NCBI RefSeq assembly: GCF_020194175.1
Contig: NZ_JADYVX010000003.1
Location: forward strand, 347,224-411,223
From: Bradyrhizobium sp. BRP22
GTDB taxonomy: Bacteria; Pseudomonadota; Alphaproteobacteria; Rhizobiales; Xanthobacteraceae
Direction: 5' to 3'
DNA: 64,000 nucleotides
Below the pieces are notes generated by a model. It saw only the letters and a list, made by a program, of their open reading frames with translations. It was not told the origin of the DNA and did not search any database. Below, one piece after another: positions 1 to 8,141 of this stretch. The translations under genes were made by a program, and so were the position numbers. Every line of letters starts with the position of its first letter. Positions within the stretch are counted from its first letter, which is position 1.

Positions 1-22
1 GCCCATCAAGGCTGTCAGCACG

Positions 23-112
23 TCAGTGAACTGAGAAAACCGCAAGCACCATCAGGATCGTCGAGGCGATGCCCGCCACGATGACGAGCGCGGTAAACAG
101 ACGGTCCTGCAT
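23..112 (-). CDS. Small single-pass membrane peptide (29 aa)
   Basis: The reading frame starts MQDRLFTALVIV and is one hydrophobic segment of about 20 residues with a short polar N terminus. A GGGAG-type ribosome binding site stands upstream of the ATG. No function can be assigned. It could be an inner-membrane micropeptide or a chance frame. Confidence 0.4.
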   Translation of the reverse strand: MQDRLFTALVIVAGIASTILMVLAVFSVH

Positions 113-473
113 GACCTCGCACTCCCAAAATTAGCCGCCCCGGCGCGATCATTGGGCAGATCGGCCGGGGCGTGCTCCCTCTCATCCGACCGGGGTAGAA
201 GGGGGCTGGGGTAATCAGCGAGAGGTCGCGCCATCAGAAAAGCACAACTTTGGCGCGGATGTCAGTGCAGTTTGTGCCTGCAAGCAGCTCAAACTTCTGA
301 GGCCCTCGGTTACATAGTGAACTGACGCACGGCATCGGATGTGCCTGCCTCAGAGAGCGATCCTCTCGCGCTGATCACCGGGGCCTCCAAGGTCGTTAGC
401 CGAGAGGAAGCGCCGCCCCGGCGCAGGCCGCTCACTGCTCCGCGCCGGGGCGGTCGAACCTCGGTCTATGTAC
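113..473. other. Gene-free stretch with a GC-rich hairpin
   Basis: No convincing gene. A perfect 12-bp inverted repeat, CCGCCCCGGCGC (413-424) and GCGCCGGGGCGG (442-453), would form a strong hairpin with a 17-nt loop. It lies just past the stop codon of the leftward 65-aa gene. The left arm sequence also occurs at 135-146. There is no T run, so it is either a Rho-assisted terminator or a dispersed genomic repeat. Confidence 0.5.
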
Positions 474-671
474 CTAGCTGTCCTCGGTTGACGAGGCATG
501 GTTAGAGGGCTTAGCGGGCGCGATCTGTAAACCTGCGTCAGCCAACGCCTCGACAATGCACTTCGCAATCGATTTAGCTTCCTCGATATCAATCTGCTGA
601 TCCGGACGTTCCTTGCGGCATTCGCAAATCGCCGTGGCGATTATCGAATGCATTTGATGCTCATCAATCAT
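474..671 (-). CDS. Conserved-type small hypothetical protein (65 aa)
   Basis: Starts MIDEHQMHSIIATAICE. The ATG is preceded by a clear GGGAGG Shine-Dalgarno at proper spacing, which supports a real gene. The protein is soluble and helical, with no recognised motif. It is the third of three small leftward genes (953, 741, 474) that may share a transcript. Confidence 0.5.
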   Translation of the reverse strand: MIDEHQMHSIIATAICECRKERPDQQIDIEEAKSIAKCIVEALADAGLQIAPAKPSNHASSTEDS

Positions 672-740
672 AGGGCCTCCCGAGATAGAACGGCGCGTTG
701 GTCAAAGAGCACATCATGGTCACACGTCGAACGCGCCGGG

Positions 741-935
741 TTAGTGTTTGACCGGTGGGGTCTCGTCAAGGACCCCGCTGACATCAGGCTCATCAATCCC
801 GTCGCCGCGGTTGCACTCGCATGGCATGCCGGCCCCGCACTGACATCCCCAGACGTCCTCTGACCAGGGACGGTCGGGGTGATTTTCGCACACCCATCCC
901 AACCCGTGGCACACCGGGCAGTTAGGTTTGGTCAC
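741..935 (-). CDS. Cys-rich small protein, CPVC...CQCGAG...CEC type (64 aa)
   Basis: Contains CPVCHGLGWVCENHPDRPW, then a CQCGAGMPCEC segment, giving paired cysteines in a zinc-ribbon-like arrangement. From memory, this pattern (a WVCENHP core followed by CGAG and PC) is common in small Bradyrhizobium proteins of unknown role. Metal binding is inferred from the cysteine pairs only. Confidence 0.6.
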   Translation of the reverse strand: MTKPNCPVCHGLGWVCENHPDRPWSEDVWGCQCGAGMPCECNRGDGIDEPDVSGVLDETPPVKH

Positions 936-952
936 CGGAACGGTCCTTTGAC

Positions 953-1291
953 CTAGAGGAGCGACAGCTGGACATCGACGCGGTGGCCGTGCCGCGCCAG
1001 AAACTCCTCCAGCGTCGGCGGGACCTCACCGCGCTCGGCGCAGCGCTGGCGCAGCTCGGCGGCGATCTCCTCGGAGGCGTCTTGCGACCAGCCTTCGCTG
1101 GTGTTGAAGCTGACGATGCGGATCGGGTTGCGGTACTGCCCCTCCATTAGGTGACGGAGCAGGGTGTCCCGGTCGGTGTCTTCCTCGTCGGTCTCGGGCC
1201 ACGCCCGGCCAAGCCGTTGGCCATAATCGTCAAGCACCAGATAAATGTCCCGGTCGGCTCCGGGTGCGATCGACGGCGAGGAACGCATCAC
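953..1291 (-). CDS. Hypothetical protein (112 aa)
   Basis: Acidic soluble protein. The segment IYLVLDDYGQRLGRAW is followed by a region rich in Glu and Asp and an amphipathic C-terminal half. I recall similar short proteins near small accessory genes of Bradyrhizobium but cannot name a function. It is divergent from the ligase gene at 1386, with about 90 bp of promoter space between them. Confidence 0.55.
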   Translation of the reverse strand: MMRSSPSIAPGADRDIYLVLDDYGQRLGRAWPETDEEDTDRDTLLRHLMEGQYRNPIRIVSFNTSEGWSQDASEEIAAELRQRCAERGEVPPTLEEFLARHGHRVDVQLSLL

Positions 1292-1385
1292 TAGAACTCC
1301 GCGAAGGCTGAACCGTCATCCAAGCGACGGGGTGGGCGGCCGTCAAGGACTCGCATTTAGCCCATGAATTAATATATTTGCCGCC

Positions 1386-1985
1386 ATGCGCAGGCGTTCG
1401 GATTTCGCCCTGCCGGTGAGGGCCGACAAGGTGCCGGCTGGGCCAGACTGGTTCCACGAAATTAAATACGACGGCTATCGGTTGCAGGTCATCCGAGAGC
1501 ACGACCGCGTGCGCCTGATTACCAAGGGCGGGTACGACTGGACCAAGCGCTACCCCTGGATTGTCGAGGTCGCGCGCAAAATCCGGCAGAGCCATTTCGT
1601 GATCGATGGCGAGGCTGTGCTGCTCGGGGTGGACGGCATCTCCGACTTCAACGGCCTGCATTCCGGCAAGCACAACGCCGAGGTGCAGCTCTATGCCTTC
1701 GACATGCTGGCCGGCGATGGCGACGACATGCGCAAGCTGCCGCTGTCGATGCGCAAGACCAATCTGGCCCGGCTGCTGCGGGGCCGCGCCGAGGGCATCT
1801 TCGTGGCTCCGTTCGAACAGGGTGAGATCGGGCCCGACCTGTTTGAAGCCGCCTGCCGGATGGGACTGGAGGGACTGGTGTCCAAGCGTCGCGAGCGCCG
1901 CTACGAGGGTGGCCCCTGCAAACACTGGATTAAGGTCAAGAACCGCAAGCATCCGGCCTACAGCCGCGTGCAGGACCAGTTCTGA
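1386..1985 (+). CDS. ATP-dependent DNA ligase, LigD-like adenylation domain only (199 aa)
   Basis: The nucleotidyltransferase motif EIKYDGYR places the lysine adenylated by ATP at about residue 27. DGEAVLLG (motif III area), the motif IV region LEGLVSKRR and motif V WIKVKN follow. The protein stops right after motif V, so the OB-fold that completes a working ligase is missing, as are the Ku-partner polymerase and phosphoesterase parts of LigD. Stand-alone adenylation domains of this kind occur in rhizobial genomes. It may act with partners or be a remnant. The downstream gene overlaps it (TGATG). Confidence 0.85.
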   Translation: MRRRSDFALPVRADKVPAGPDWFHEIKYDGYRLQVIREHDRVRLITKGGYDWTKRYPWIVEVARKIRQSHFVIDGEAVLLGVDGISDFNGLHSGKHNAEVQLYAFDMLAGDGDDMRKLPLSMRKTNLARLLRGRAEGIFVAPFEQGEIGPDLFEAACRMGLEGLVSKRRERRYEGGPCKHWIKVKNRKHPAYSRVQDQF

Positions 1986-2515
1986 TGCGTATCCCGGCTG
2001 GGCGCATAGTGTTTGAACTCGGCGAGCCGAAGAAATTGACCGAGCACGGACAGCGACTCAGTGCGCGTAAACTCTACGCCAAAGGTCAGAGTTTCGTCGC
2101 AGCCGCGATCCTGCTGCGGCAGCGCGGGGGCGTCGAAGACGTCGTGCTCCATTGTCTCTGTCAGGGCACCGAAATCATGCTGAAAGCTCTGCTGTTGCTC
2201 TTGGACTACAAGACGTACAAGCCGCGCATGACAAAATACGGTCACGACCTCGAACAGGTCGTCGCAGCTGCCGTAAAGGCGTTCGGCGTTCGTCCGTTGC
2301 GCCCGGCGGTTGCGCAAGAGCTGAAGGTTCTGAGTGCATTCTACCGCAAACATCTGCTGCGGTACGACGCCCTCCATGACCTTTTGCCTGCAGGATCGCT
2401 TCCGAGCGATCGGGCGCTGCTGCTGAAAGTGGGAGCGGTAATGCGGCTTGCGCATCGCAAGCTCAGCGCTGGCGACGACCCTCCAATCGAGGGATCTGCT
2501 CCTTCATCAGCGTAA
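1985..2515 (+). CDS. Hypothetical protein, possible HEPN-like fold (176 aa)
   Basis: The start codon overlaps the ligase stop, so the two are translationally coupled. A helical segment with CQGTEIMLKALLLLLDYK followed by a conserved-looking HDLEQ matches the general HEPN/nucleotidyltransferase-partner pattern (polar residue, then E..LKALL, then HDL). The canonical HEPN nuclease motif RxxxxH is not clear. Toxin or RNA-binding roles remain speculation. Confidence 0.55.
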   Translation: MRIPAGRIVFELGEPKKLTEHGQRLSARKLYAKGQSFVAAAILLRQRGGVEDVVLHCLCQGTEIMLKALLLLLDYKTYKPRMTKYGHDLEQVVAAAVKAFGVRPLRPAVAQELKVLSAFYRKHLLRYDALHDLLPAGSLPSDRALLLKVGAVMRLAHRKLSAGDDPPIEGSAPSSA

Positions 2516-2677
2516 CAGGTCGTTCGCGCATCGCGATGTGGGTATTCTGCCACATGGCAAAGTCCCGCCCGTTAATGCCTGCAAAACGTGGGGAACGGCT
2601 GTCCCGCCACCTTGCGGTCCCCCTGGTCTGGCCCCATGCTGCCGGTCGTGATTTGCCTGTTTCGGGCAGTCGCGCAT

Positions 2678-2718
2678 GGAAAAGCCGAGCACACTTTGCA
2701 CGGCGGGCTCGGCTTTCC
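2678..2718. terminator. Hairpin between small genes, possible terminator
   Basis: GGAAAAGCCGAGC pairs with GCTCGGCTTTCC across a 16-nt loop, with one bulged A. Short A and T runs at the stem base would let it act in either direction. It lies in the 257-bp gap between the genes ending at 2515 and starting at 2773. Confidence 0.4.
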
Positions 2719-2772
2719 GTGGTCACCGGAGGCGCTTTCGCGTCTCCATCATCCCACCTTGGAGAGCCTAGC

Positions 2773-2991
2773 TTGACCAAACCTGTCGTTCAAGACAATC
2801 ACCCCCGAAAGACCAAGTTCACGGACGAAGAAGCTGTTGATGTTTGGCTGCGCCGCTGGAGCGGACAGTTCCAGCACGAAATCGCGGCGGCCTATGTGAT
2901 CAACGTGCGGGCCGTGAACCACGTGCTCAAGGAAGTGACGCACGTCGGCAGCAAGGAAGAAGCCGCACGGCGTTTAGAGCGTTCCGCCTGA
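2773..2991 (+). CDS. Small HTH-like protein with TTG start (72 aa)
   Basis: I chose TTG at 2773 because GGAGAG lies just upstream and the protein-like composition begins there (TKPVVQDNHPRKTKFTDEE). A helical core, FQHEIAAAYVINVRAVNHV, resembles a helix-turn-helix of the kind used to read DNA ends or operators. I recall similar short proteins in Bradyrhizobium accessory DNA. Target unknown. Confidence 0.6.
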   Translation: MTKPVVQDNHPRKTKFTDEEAVDVWLRRWSGQFQHEIAAAYVINVRAVNHVLKEVTHVGSKEEAARRLERSA

Positions 2992-3070
2992 CATTGTGAG
3001 GGCGGCGGCGGGCGACTTCGGTCGCTCGCTTCTGCATCGGCGGCGCGGTGACGTCCTCACCGTGATTTCG

Positions 3071-4057
3071 TTACAGTGCCGCAAATGGCGATCGACGCAA
3101 GGTCCTTAACGGCGGCTCGCCGAACAGCCGGCTGTACTCGTTGGCGAACCGACCATGAAGAAAGCCGTGCTCCCTCGCCACACTCTGGACCGTCGCGCCG
3201 GGTCCGGCCGTCAGCAGCGCGTCGTGTACATCGCCCAGCCGCTTGTATCGCAGGAATTGCTTGGGCGGCATGTTAAGCACCTCCGCGAAGGCGCGATGTA
3301 GGGTGCGTCTTGGTACGCCAAACTCGGCGCTCAGCTCCGAGATGTGGACCGGCCGCGTGCCGGCATCGATGAGAAAGCGATCGACCTTGTGCACTAGCTC
3401 GACCGCGGACGGCAGCCACGGTCCCCGATACCCGACGCCCCTGATCATCGGCGCGGTCATCAGCTCCAGAATGCAGCGCTTGTAGTAGTCGACGGCCTCG
3501 GCCGACATCGTTGCGCCATGATCAACGATGGTCTTGAACAGCGTCGCGAACGCTCTGACGGTGGCGGCATCCCTGGCTGGATCTTCGAGCTGCGCTGTCA
3601 CCGGCTGCCGCCACATCGCGTCATCTCGCGCCCCGGGTTCGTGGCCGAGGAACCCAAACAGCTCATCCGGCTCGATCAGCACCCCGGCATACGAGTTGGC
3701 ACCGGAATAGATCGAATACTGCTCAGTGCCGGGCGCGAGGGCCAGAATTTGTCCCGGCTGCACGTCGAGATGGTGCCGGGCCGGGGCGGCGAGGGCGATG
3801 CCGAGCAGCCAGCGATGCGGGCTCACGACGCCACGCGAGCGGAGGCCGCGCGAGAAGCTGCCCGTCGAGATGCCGAGCGAGCCCATCGATACGTGGGTCA
3901 GCTCACCGGCCATTCTGCCGCGGCCAAGCTGCACGATATCCAGCGGAGCATCTTGCAGCCCTTCCCGCATCGCCTCGAAATCGGTGAATGCCGTCCGCTG
4001 CACCCTGATGATTGAAGTCACGCACACGCACCTCTCGCGCGGACCTCCTCCTGACAA
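3071..4057 (-). CDS. AraC/XylS-family transcriptional regulator (up to 328 aa)
   Basis: The N-terminal two-thirds look like a cupin-type sensing domain. The C-terminal 100 residues carry the two helix-turn-helix motifs of AraC proteins: ISELSAEFGVPRRTLHRAF and the FLHGRFANEYSRLFGEPP signature. The true start may be up to about 15 codons inside the frame, since the first residues are Cys/Arg rich and atypical. It stands alone, convergent with the gene at 2773. Its effector and targets cannot be read from the sequence, and it may be host rather than phage. Confidence 0.85.
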   Translation of the reverse strand: MSGGGPRERCVCVTSIIRVQRTAFTDFEAMREGLQDAPLDIVQLGRGRMAGELTHVSMGSLGISTGSFSRGLRSRGVVSPHRWLLGIALAAPARHHLDVQPGQILALAPGTEQYSIYSGANSYAGVLIEPDELFGFLGHEPGARDDAMWRQPVTAQLEDPARDAATVRAFATLFKTIVDHGATMSAEAVDYYKRCILELMTAPMIRGVGYRGPWLPSAVELVHKVDRFLIDAGTRPVHISELSAEFGVPRRTLHRAFAEVLNMPPKQFLRYKRLGDVHDALLTAGPGATVQSVAREHGFLHGRFANEYSRLFGEPPLRTLRRSPFAAL

Positions 4058-4124
4058 AAGGGTAAGGCGCGCATCTTGTTAATCCCAGCCGGATCACCCG
4101 ACCTCTTTTCCTTGTGAAAGGTGC

Positions 4125-4469
4125 TTACGCGAGCGTGTCGACGTCGCTTTCGGTGGCAATGATCGCGTCATCCCGCTCCTCGACGTTATTGAGGATCACG
4201 TCGATGAAGGTGATCAGCCGGCGCAGCCGCTGCTCCGTCTCTTCTGCGCCATTTTCGCGGAGGTCGATCATGTTGACGAGCCGGCCGCCCAGCTCGCTGG
4301 ACCGGAACGGCGTGAGCGCGGCGACCAGTGCCTCGAACATGTCGTCGCGGGTGACGGCGCGCGCGATCTCGCGTGCGATCGCTGGTGCGTTCGCGCTGCG
4401 AACGGTGACGGTGTCATTCTCGTTGAGGTACAGGGTCGCGCTGCTGTCGGCGGTTAGTTTCAGCTTCAT
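4125..4469 (-). CDS. Hypothetical protein downstream of the CRP-like gene (114 aa)
   Basis: Starts MKLKLTADSSATLYLNEND, a beta-rich opening, and ends in long helices. It begins 16 bp after the CRP-like regulator ends, so it is probably co-transcribed with it. No domain recognised. Confidence 0.55.
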   Translation of the reverse strand: MKLKLTADSSATLYLNENDTVTVRSANAPAIAREIARAVTRDDMFEALVAALTPFRSSELGGRLVNMIDLRENGAEETEQRLRRLITFIDVILNNVEERDDAIIATESDVDTLA

Positions 4470-4484
4470 CGGGCTACTTTCAGT

Positions 4485-5171
4485 TCATGCATTTCTCTTG
4501 GCTTTCGCGCGATCGAGTTCGATGGCATCGGACGCCAAGAACTGTTCGAGCTTCTTCTTGCGAAGGTGGTAGATCTCCTCTCCGGGCTTGGTCAGCAAGC
4601 CCATATCCAGAAAAGCATTGATGATCCTGTGAACGGTCTGGCGGCTGTTGCCGATCAATTCGCCGAGCTTGGTCGGGCTGATCTTTACCTCCTGCTCCTC
4701 AACGTCCTTGCCGATGAACATGTTGAGAAACGCGCGGGCGAGTCGCTTGTCGGCAGCGCCAAACCGGTGCTCATCCAACGCCTCGTGCATCATGTCGAGG
4801 TGACTGGCCATCCCAATCACGAACATGTCGTTGAGAGCAGCATGATCCGCAAGCAGCTTCTGGAAGGTCGCGCGCGAGAAGGCGACGACGTCGCTGTCCA
4901 TTGTCGCGATTGCAGTGTGGCGATGAATTGCGCGGCCAGCGAGCGCATCCTCAGCGAGCCAGCTTAGTCGACCGCGCACCTCATGCAGAGCGGTCTTGCC
5001 GTCGCGCGTGGCATTCACCCGGATCTGGCCATGCAAGACGAAATAAATGCGCGCCACCTCGTCGCCCTGTCTGAACAGCGTCCTGTTTCTTTGCAGGTGG
5101 AGAATTTCGCGGCCGGGTCCTGGTGATGACAAGAACTCTCGCAACCACGCGACTTGATCATCTGTCGGCAT
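4485..5171 (-). CDS. CRP/FNR-family transcriptional regulator with variant recognition helix (228 aa)
   Basis: Residues about 20-130 form a cyclic-nucleotide-binding-type beta barrel and dimer helix. Residues 160-200 are the winged helix-turn-helix. The recognition helix reads SRQTVHRI (176-183), against SRETVGRI in E. coli CRP: both arginines are kept (R177, R182), but the glutamate equivalent to E181 is glutamine (Q178). E181 is known to read base pair 7 of the CRP half-site. Two palindromes of form GTAA-N6-TTAC lie upstream, which fits CRP spacing with a changed base at that position. Autoregulation is inferred. The typical cAMP-contact residues are not obvious, so the ligand is unknown. 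Confidence 0.88.
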   Translation of the reverse strand: MPTDDQVAWLREFLSSPGPGREILHLQRNRTLFRQGDEVARIYFVLHGQIRVNATRDGKTALHEVRGRLSWLAEDALAGRAIHRHTAIATMDSDVVAFSRATFQKLLADHAALNDMFVIGMASHLDMMHEALDEHRFGAADKRLARAFLNMFIGKDVEEQEVKISPTKLGELIGNSRQTVHRIINAFLDMGLLTKPGEEIYHLRKKKLEQFLASDAIELDRAKAKRNA

Positions 5172-5211
5172 TCCGCAACTTCCAAACTTCCAAGCGCCCC
5201 CGCGCCCGTGC

Positions 5212-5225
5212 GTAAAACGCTTTAC
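5212..5225. promoter_or_regulatory. Operator A, GTAA-N6-TTAC palindrome
   Basis: GTAAAACGCTTTAC is an inverted repeat 41 bp upstream of the CRP-like gene start. Together with operator B it forms a pair whose centres are 28 bp apart. Binding by the adjacent CRP-like protein is inferred from site architecture. Confidence 0.6.
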
Positions 5226-5237
5226 TCATTGCAAGTA

Positions 5238-5255
5238 GAGTAAAGCGCTTTACTC
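5238..5255. promoter_or_regulatory. Operator B, 18-bp perfect palindrome
   Basis: GAGTAAAGCGCTTTACTC is perfectly symmetric. The same GAGTAAAGC core recurs at about 49806 and 50059 in the early control region, which suggests one regulator acts at both places. Confidence 0.65.
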
Positions 5256-5339
5256 ATGTGATGCTTGCGTGTGTGCGTCTCCTCGCATAGCTTGCCGAAA
5301 AATGTCAAAGGTTAAAAAGTAGCAATTGGGGAGGGCGAT

Positions 5340-5534
5340 GTGAGCATCACGAAACTTGTTGGCACAAACTGGAAATCAATCGCGCAGCGAATTGCTCGAC
5401 GCGATCACAGCGCGCAAACATCACCGTCGACTGATTTGACTTTGGTTGTGACCGCGAGTGGCACAGTTTGCATATGTCACCAAAGCTGTGCGCGAACTCA
5501 CCGCGCGCCGCGCAACAACGCGCGAAGCTGGTGA
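5340..5534 (+). CDS. Possible small leader protein with GTG start (64 aa)
   Basis: A strong GGGGAGGG ribosome binding site lies 4 bases before a GTG, followed by 64 open codons. The second half is low quality (His/Arg/Cys rich), so it may be a short leader rather than a stable protein. The 5172-5567 gap otherwise holds the two operators and promoter space for the XRE gene. Confidence 0.25.
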   Translation: MSITKLVGTNWKSIAQRIARRDHSAQTSPSTDLTLVVTASGTVCICHQSCARTHRAPRNNARSW

Positions 5535-5567
5535 TCAATTCAACCGAGCAGAATAGGGAAATCAGCC

Positions 5568-5945
5568 ATGTCGAAGACTCGATCAGCCACAGACGTCGAC
5601 GCATACATCGGCGGAAAAATTCGCGGTTATCGCAACCAGCACAAAATGTCGCAGGAAGAACTCGGGCTGCAGCTCGGTGTCACCTTCCAGCAGGTGCAGA
5701 AGTACGAGAAGGGCACCAACCGGTTGTCCGGCTCACGGCTGCAGCAACTCGCCCAGATTTTTGGCTGCACAGTCGATGAACTGCTTCCACCACAACGCGC
5801 CGGGAAAAAGGTGCAATTGACGAACGTCGATCGCCTTGTCGCGACGCGCGACGGCATGCGGCTGGTCGACAGCTTCGTCACCATCAAGAACGAAACCATG
5901 CGGGCCGCTGTCGTCGAGATGGCGCGGCGGTTCGAAGGGCAGTGA
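5568..5945 (+). CDS. XRE-family helix-turn-helix regulator (125 aa)
   Basis: Residues 10-70 form a classic phage-repressor-type HTH: GGKIRGYRNQHKMSQEELG, then a recognition segment VTFQQVQKYEKG and the capping LSGSRLQQLAQIFG. The C-terminal 50 residues are too short for an autocleaving LexA/CI peptidase domain. It lies divergent from the CRP-like gene and heads the rightward left-arm operon. It is one of several candidates for the lysogeny repressor. This architecture is also common in host rhizobial regulators. Confidence 0.82.
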   Translation: MSKTRSATDVDAYIGGKIRGYRNQHKMSQEELGLQLGVTFQQVQKYEKGTNRLSGSRLQQLAQIFGCTVDELLPPQRAGKKVQLTNVDRLVATRDGMRLVDSFVTIKNETMRAAVVEMARRFEGQ

Positions 5946-5977
5946 GCCCAACTCTCTCATCACAAGAGGAAAGCGGA

Positions 5978-6733
5978 ATGGCGAAGAAAGAACCAGAAAC
6001 AGTTGATCGCTACCAGATCGTTGCGGAAACCTCGATCGAGCAGATGGGGTACGTGCTGGCTGCGCTCGCGAAAATGGGCGTCGAAAACGTCGGCTACAAA
6101 CTGATCACCGATGTGCATCGGTTCAAGAGCAGGGAGCGCACCGTCCATGATGTCAGTGCGGAGGACTTCACCGCTGCTTACGTCAAGGACAATGCCCGCT
6201 TCACGCCGGCACAGCTGGTCGCGCACTTCAAGGACGCGGGCCGCACTGCCAGTTCGGCCTATTATGCGCTCAAGAAGCTGATGCAGGCGAACGTCGTCAG
6301 AAAGAATGGTGACGAATACGTGCGGGTCGAGGCGCTTGCGCCGCCAGAGGCGAAGCGAACAGGTCGAGGCACAACCCCACCATATGCCGTGGCAAACAAG
6401 GACCTGATCGCGACCGCCATCCGGGGCCGGAAGCAATTCACGGTGCGAGAGCTGCGCGAGGTGTTCGCCAAGGAAGGTCGGCCGGAGAAATCGATCAGCC
6501 CGATCCTGACGCAGATGATACAGCGCAAGGAGATCAAGCTCGTCGGCAAGGGCCACTATGTCGTGCTGGCCAAAGGTGCGAAGCCGGCCGCCTCCGATAA
6601 GACAAAACGGCTGGAGAAGGACAAGCAGCGCAAGCGGAACGAGCGCGCGGCGAAAAAGAACGCTGCTGTCGCCGAGGCACCTGCCGCCCATATCGCAGCG
6701 ATGAACGGCAGCGGGGAGGCGGCTCATGGCTAA
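5978..6733 (+). CDS. Winged-helix-like hypothetical protein (251 aa)
   Basis: I start at ATG 5978 because GAGGAAAGCGGA precedes it. Two tandem winged-helix-like halves can be seen: FTPAQLVAHFKDAGRTASSAY with a following wing around residue 100, and FTVRELREVFAKEGRPEKSI around residue 165. A Lys/Arg-rich tail follows (KRLEKDKQRKRNERAAKK). This suggests a DNA-binding protein with duplicated domains. It overlaps the next gene by 8 bp. Confidence 0.65.
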   Translation: MAKKEPETVDRYQIVAETSIEQMGYVLAALAKMGVENVGYKLITDVHRFKSRERTVHDVSAEDFTAAYVKDNARFTPAQLVAHFKDAGRTASSAYYALKKLMQANVVRKNGDEYVRVEALAPPEAKRTGRGTTPPYAVANKDLIATAIRGRKQFTVRELREVFAKEGRPEKSISPILTQMIQRKEIKLVGKGHYVVLAKGAKPAASDKTKRLEKDKQRKRNERAAKKNAAVAEAPAAHIAAMNGSGEAAHG

Positions 6734-7112
6734 GCACAGCAGGAGGACGAACGGCCACGGTCAATCAGGACACAACTCAGGCTCGCTCTGGCTGTCGCGC
6801 GTGTACAACGTGGTTGATCGCGATCCCGAGATCGATCGCTTCCACGAGGTGTGGGGAAAGAACCACATCAAGGAAAGCGATCTTGCGGTGCTCGCTGGTC
6901 TGTCGCCGTCAACCGTCACCAACATGTTTGGTGGGAAGACCCGTCGCCCCCAGCATGCGACGTTCGCGAAGATGGCCGGCGCAATGGGCTATCAGTACGG
7001 CCTGGTACGGCATGGTGACGCCCCGGATTACGAGAGTGAGATCCCGAAGGCGCGTGAGGAGTTCAAGCGCTACAAGGCGCAGCTCAAAAAGCAGAAAGCG
7101 CGCAAGCGCTGA
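6726..7112 (+). CDS. Small HTH protein (128 aa)
   Basis: Residues 45-85 (ESDLAVLAGLSPSTVTNMF followed by a KTRRPQ turn) fit an XRE-type helix-turn-helix. The C-terminal 30 residues are a basic helix rich in Lys and Gln. Translationally coupled to the preceding winged-helix gene. It may be a Cro-like or accessory regulator. Confidence 0.6.
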   Translation: MAKHSRRTNGHGQSGHNSGSLWLSRVYNVVDRDPEIDRFHEVWGKNHIKESDLAVLAGLSPSTVTNMFGGKTRRPQHATFAKMAGAMGYQYGLVRHGDAPDYESEIPKAREEFKRYKAQLKKQKARKR

Positions 7113-7121
7113 TGCGTGCCG

Positions 7122-7149
7122 GCCCGCCCCAACACAAGGGTGGGCTTTT
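7122..7149 (+). terminator. Intrinsic terminator
   Basis: GCCCGCCC pairs with GGGTGGGC (one G.T pair) around a loop containing ACACAA, followed by TTTT. It lies 10 bp after the stop of the HTH gene, so it would end or attenuate the upstream transcript before the gene at 7182. Confidence 0.55.
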
Positions 7150-7181
7150 CCAAAGAAAAAGAAGAATGGGAGGATCTACCG

Positions 7182-7592
7182 ATGTCATTGCGCGCGATCG
7201 TTATCGACCCGGAGCAGCGAACCGTCAAAGCGGTTGAGACCGCCGCCACGACTGCGGATATCCGCAGGCTGGTCGGCGCGTCCGGCCTCAGCAGCTTCCG
7301 CATCGCCGATCATGGCACCAGCTTCGACTATGGATGGGTCAACGATGTCGGCCTGATGGATGGGAAGCCCATCTATGGGTTCAAGTTCGACATCGCCAAA
7401 GACCCGATCGCGGGACGCTGCGTGTTCATCGGCGTGGACAAGGAAACGCGCGAGAACACCGACGCGGCGACGCCGATCGGTTTCTTGCTTGAGCACATCA
7501 TCTGGCTCGGCCTGATCGTCCCCGAGGTATTCTGGGAAGAGACGGAGCAGGGGATGCGCGCGATCGTCACCTATGAGAGGGCGAAGGCATGA
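7182..7592 (+). CDS. Hypothetical protein (136 aa)
   Basis: The ATG at 7182 has a GGGAGGA site upstream. The N terminus, MSLRAIVIDPEQRTVKAVE, resembles the opening of small phage and plasmid proteins of the DUF3846 kind, but the match is weak. The C-terminal half has an FWEETEQGMRAIV segment. Overlaps the next gene by ATGA. Confidence 0.55.
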   Translation: MSLRAIVIDPEQRTVKAVETAATTADIRRLVGASGLSSFRIADHGTSFDYGWVNDVGLMDGKPIYGFKFDIAKDPIAGRCVFIGVDKETRENTDAATPIGFLLEHIIWLGLIVPEVFWEETEQGMRAIVTYERAKA

Positions 7593-7813
7593 TCAGCTAT
7601 AGCAAGGGCGACTCCGTCGTTCTGATCTGTGATGGCCGAACGGTCGATGCCAAGGTCCTGATGGGCAACCAAGCCGGGGTGCTGGTCGGCTTCGACGCGA
7701 TCGTCGGCGGCTACGTCGGCAGTATGCCGCTGCGGGTGAGGGACGCGACGCTCGGCCTCTATTGCTCGGTGGACGGCACCGAAGTCGTCATCAGAGGAAA
7801 GCTGTCATCGTGA
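7589..7813 (+). CDS. Hypothetical protein, small beta-barrel-like (74 aa)
   Basis: Starts MISYSKGDSVVLICDGRTVDA, giving alternating hydrophobic strands and glycines like an SH3- or Hfq-sized barrel. It is coupled to the gene before it by an ATGA overlap. No function assigned. Confidence 0.5.
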   Translation: MISYSKGDSVVLICDGRTVDAKVLMGNQAGVLVGFDAIVGGYVGSMPLRVRDATLGLYCSVDGTEVVIRGKLSS

Positions 7814-7928
7814 GATCGACGGCACCTGCCCAAGCAGCCCCCTTGCCCCACAGGTGCCGTTGAGGCGCGGGGTGGGCACCGGTTGGCAAGCCCGCCCCGC
7901 GCTATTGATCGAAGAAGAAGAGGAAGGA

Positions 7929-8141
7929 ATGCCCATCGTGGTCGAGAACGGTAAATTGGTCGAGGGCAGAGGCGACATTCTCAACGCGCTGCGGCTCGAC
8001 AAATGCCCGGACTGTCTTCGCGGCCCGCTGCGCCCGGGTCCGCGCGGTTCTACGGCGATCAACCTGTTCTGCGACCATTGCGGATCGCGTTGGAATGTCG
8101 CGACGCCGCGCTATGTGATCTTCGCGCAGAGGATCAAATGA
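7929..8141 (+). CDS. Zinc-ribbon protein (70 aa)
   Basis: CPDC in the middle and CDHCGSRW near the end make a four-cysteine zinc ribbon. The start at 7929 follows an AGGAAGG ribosome binding site. Its stop overlaps the next start (ATGA). Nucleic-acid or protein binding is inferred from the ribbon only. Confidence 0.6.
   Translation: MPIVVENGKLVEGRGDILNALRLDKCPDCLRGPLRPGPRGSTAINLFCDHCGSRWNVATPRYVIFAQRIK

Noticed and set aside
1230..1952. Long open frame opposite the ligase gene
   Set aside because: It is the shadow of a high-GC gene. Composition is not protein-like and no ribosome binding site is present. The ligase motifs on the other strand are unambiguous.
3071..5171. Left border of the prophage between the AraC and CRP-type genes
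   Set aside because: No repeat of the tRNA end or other boundary signal was seen there. The operator link argues only that the CRP-type gene is inside.
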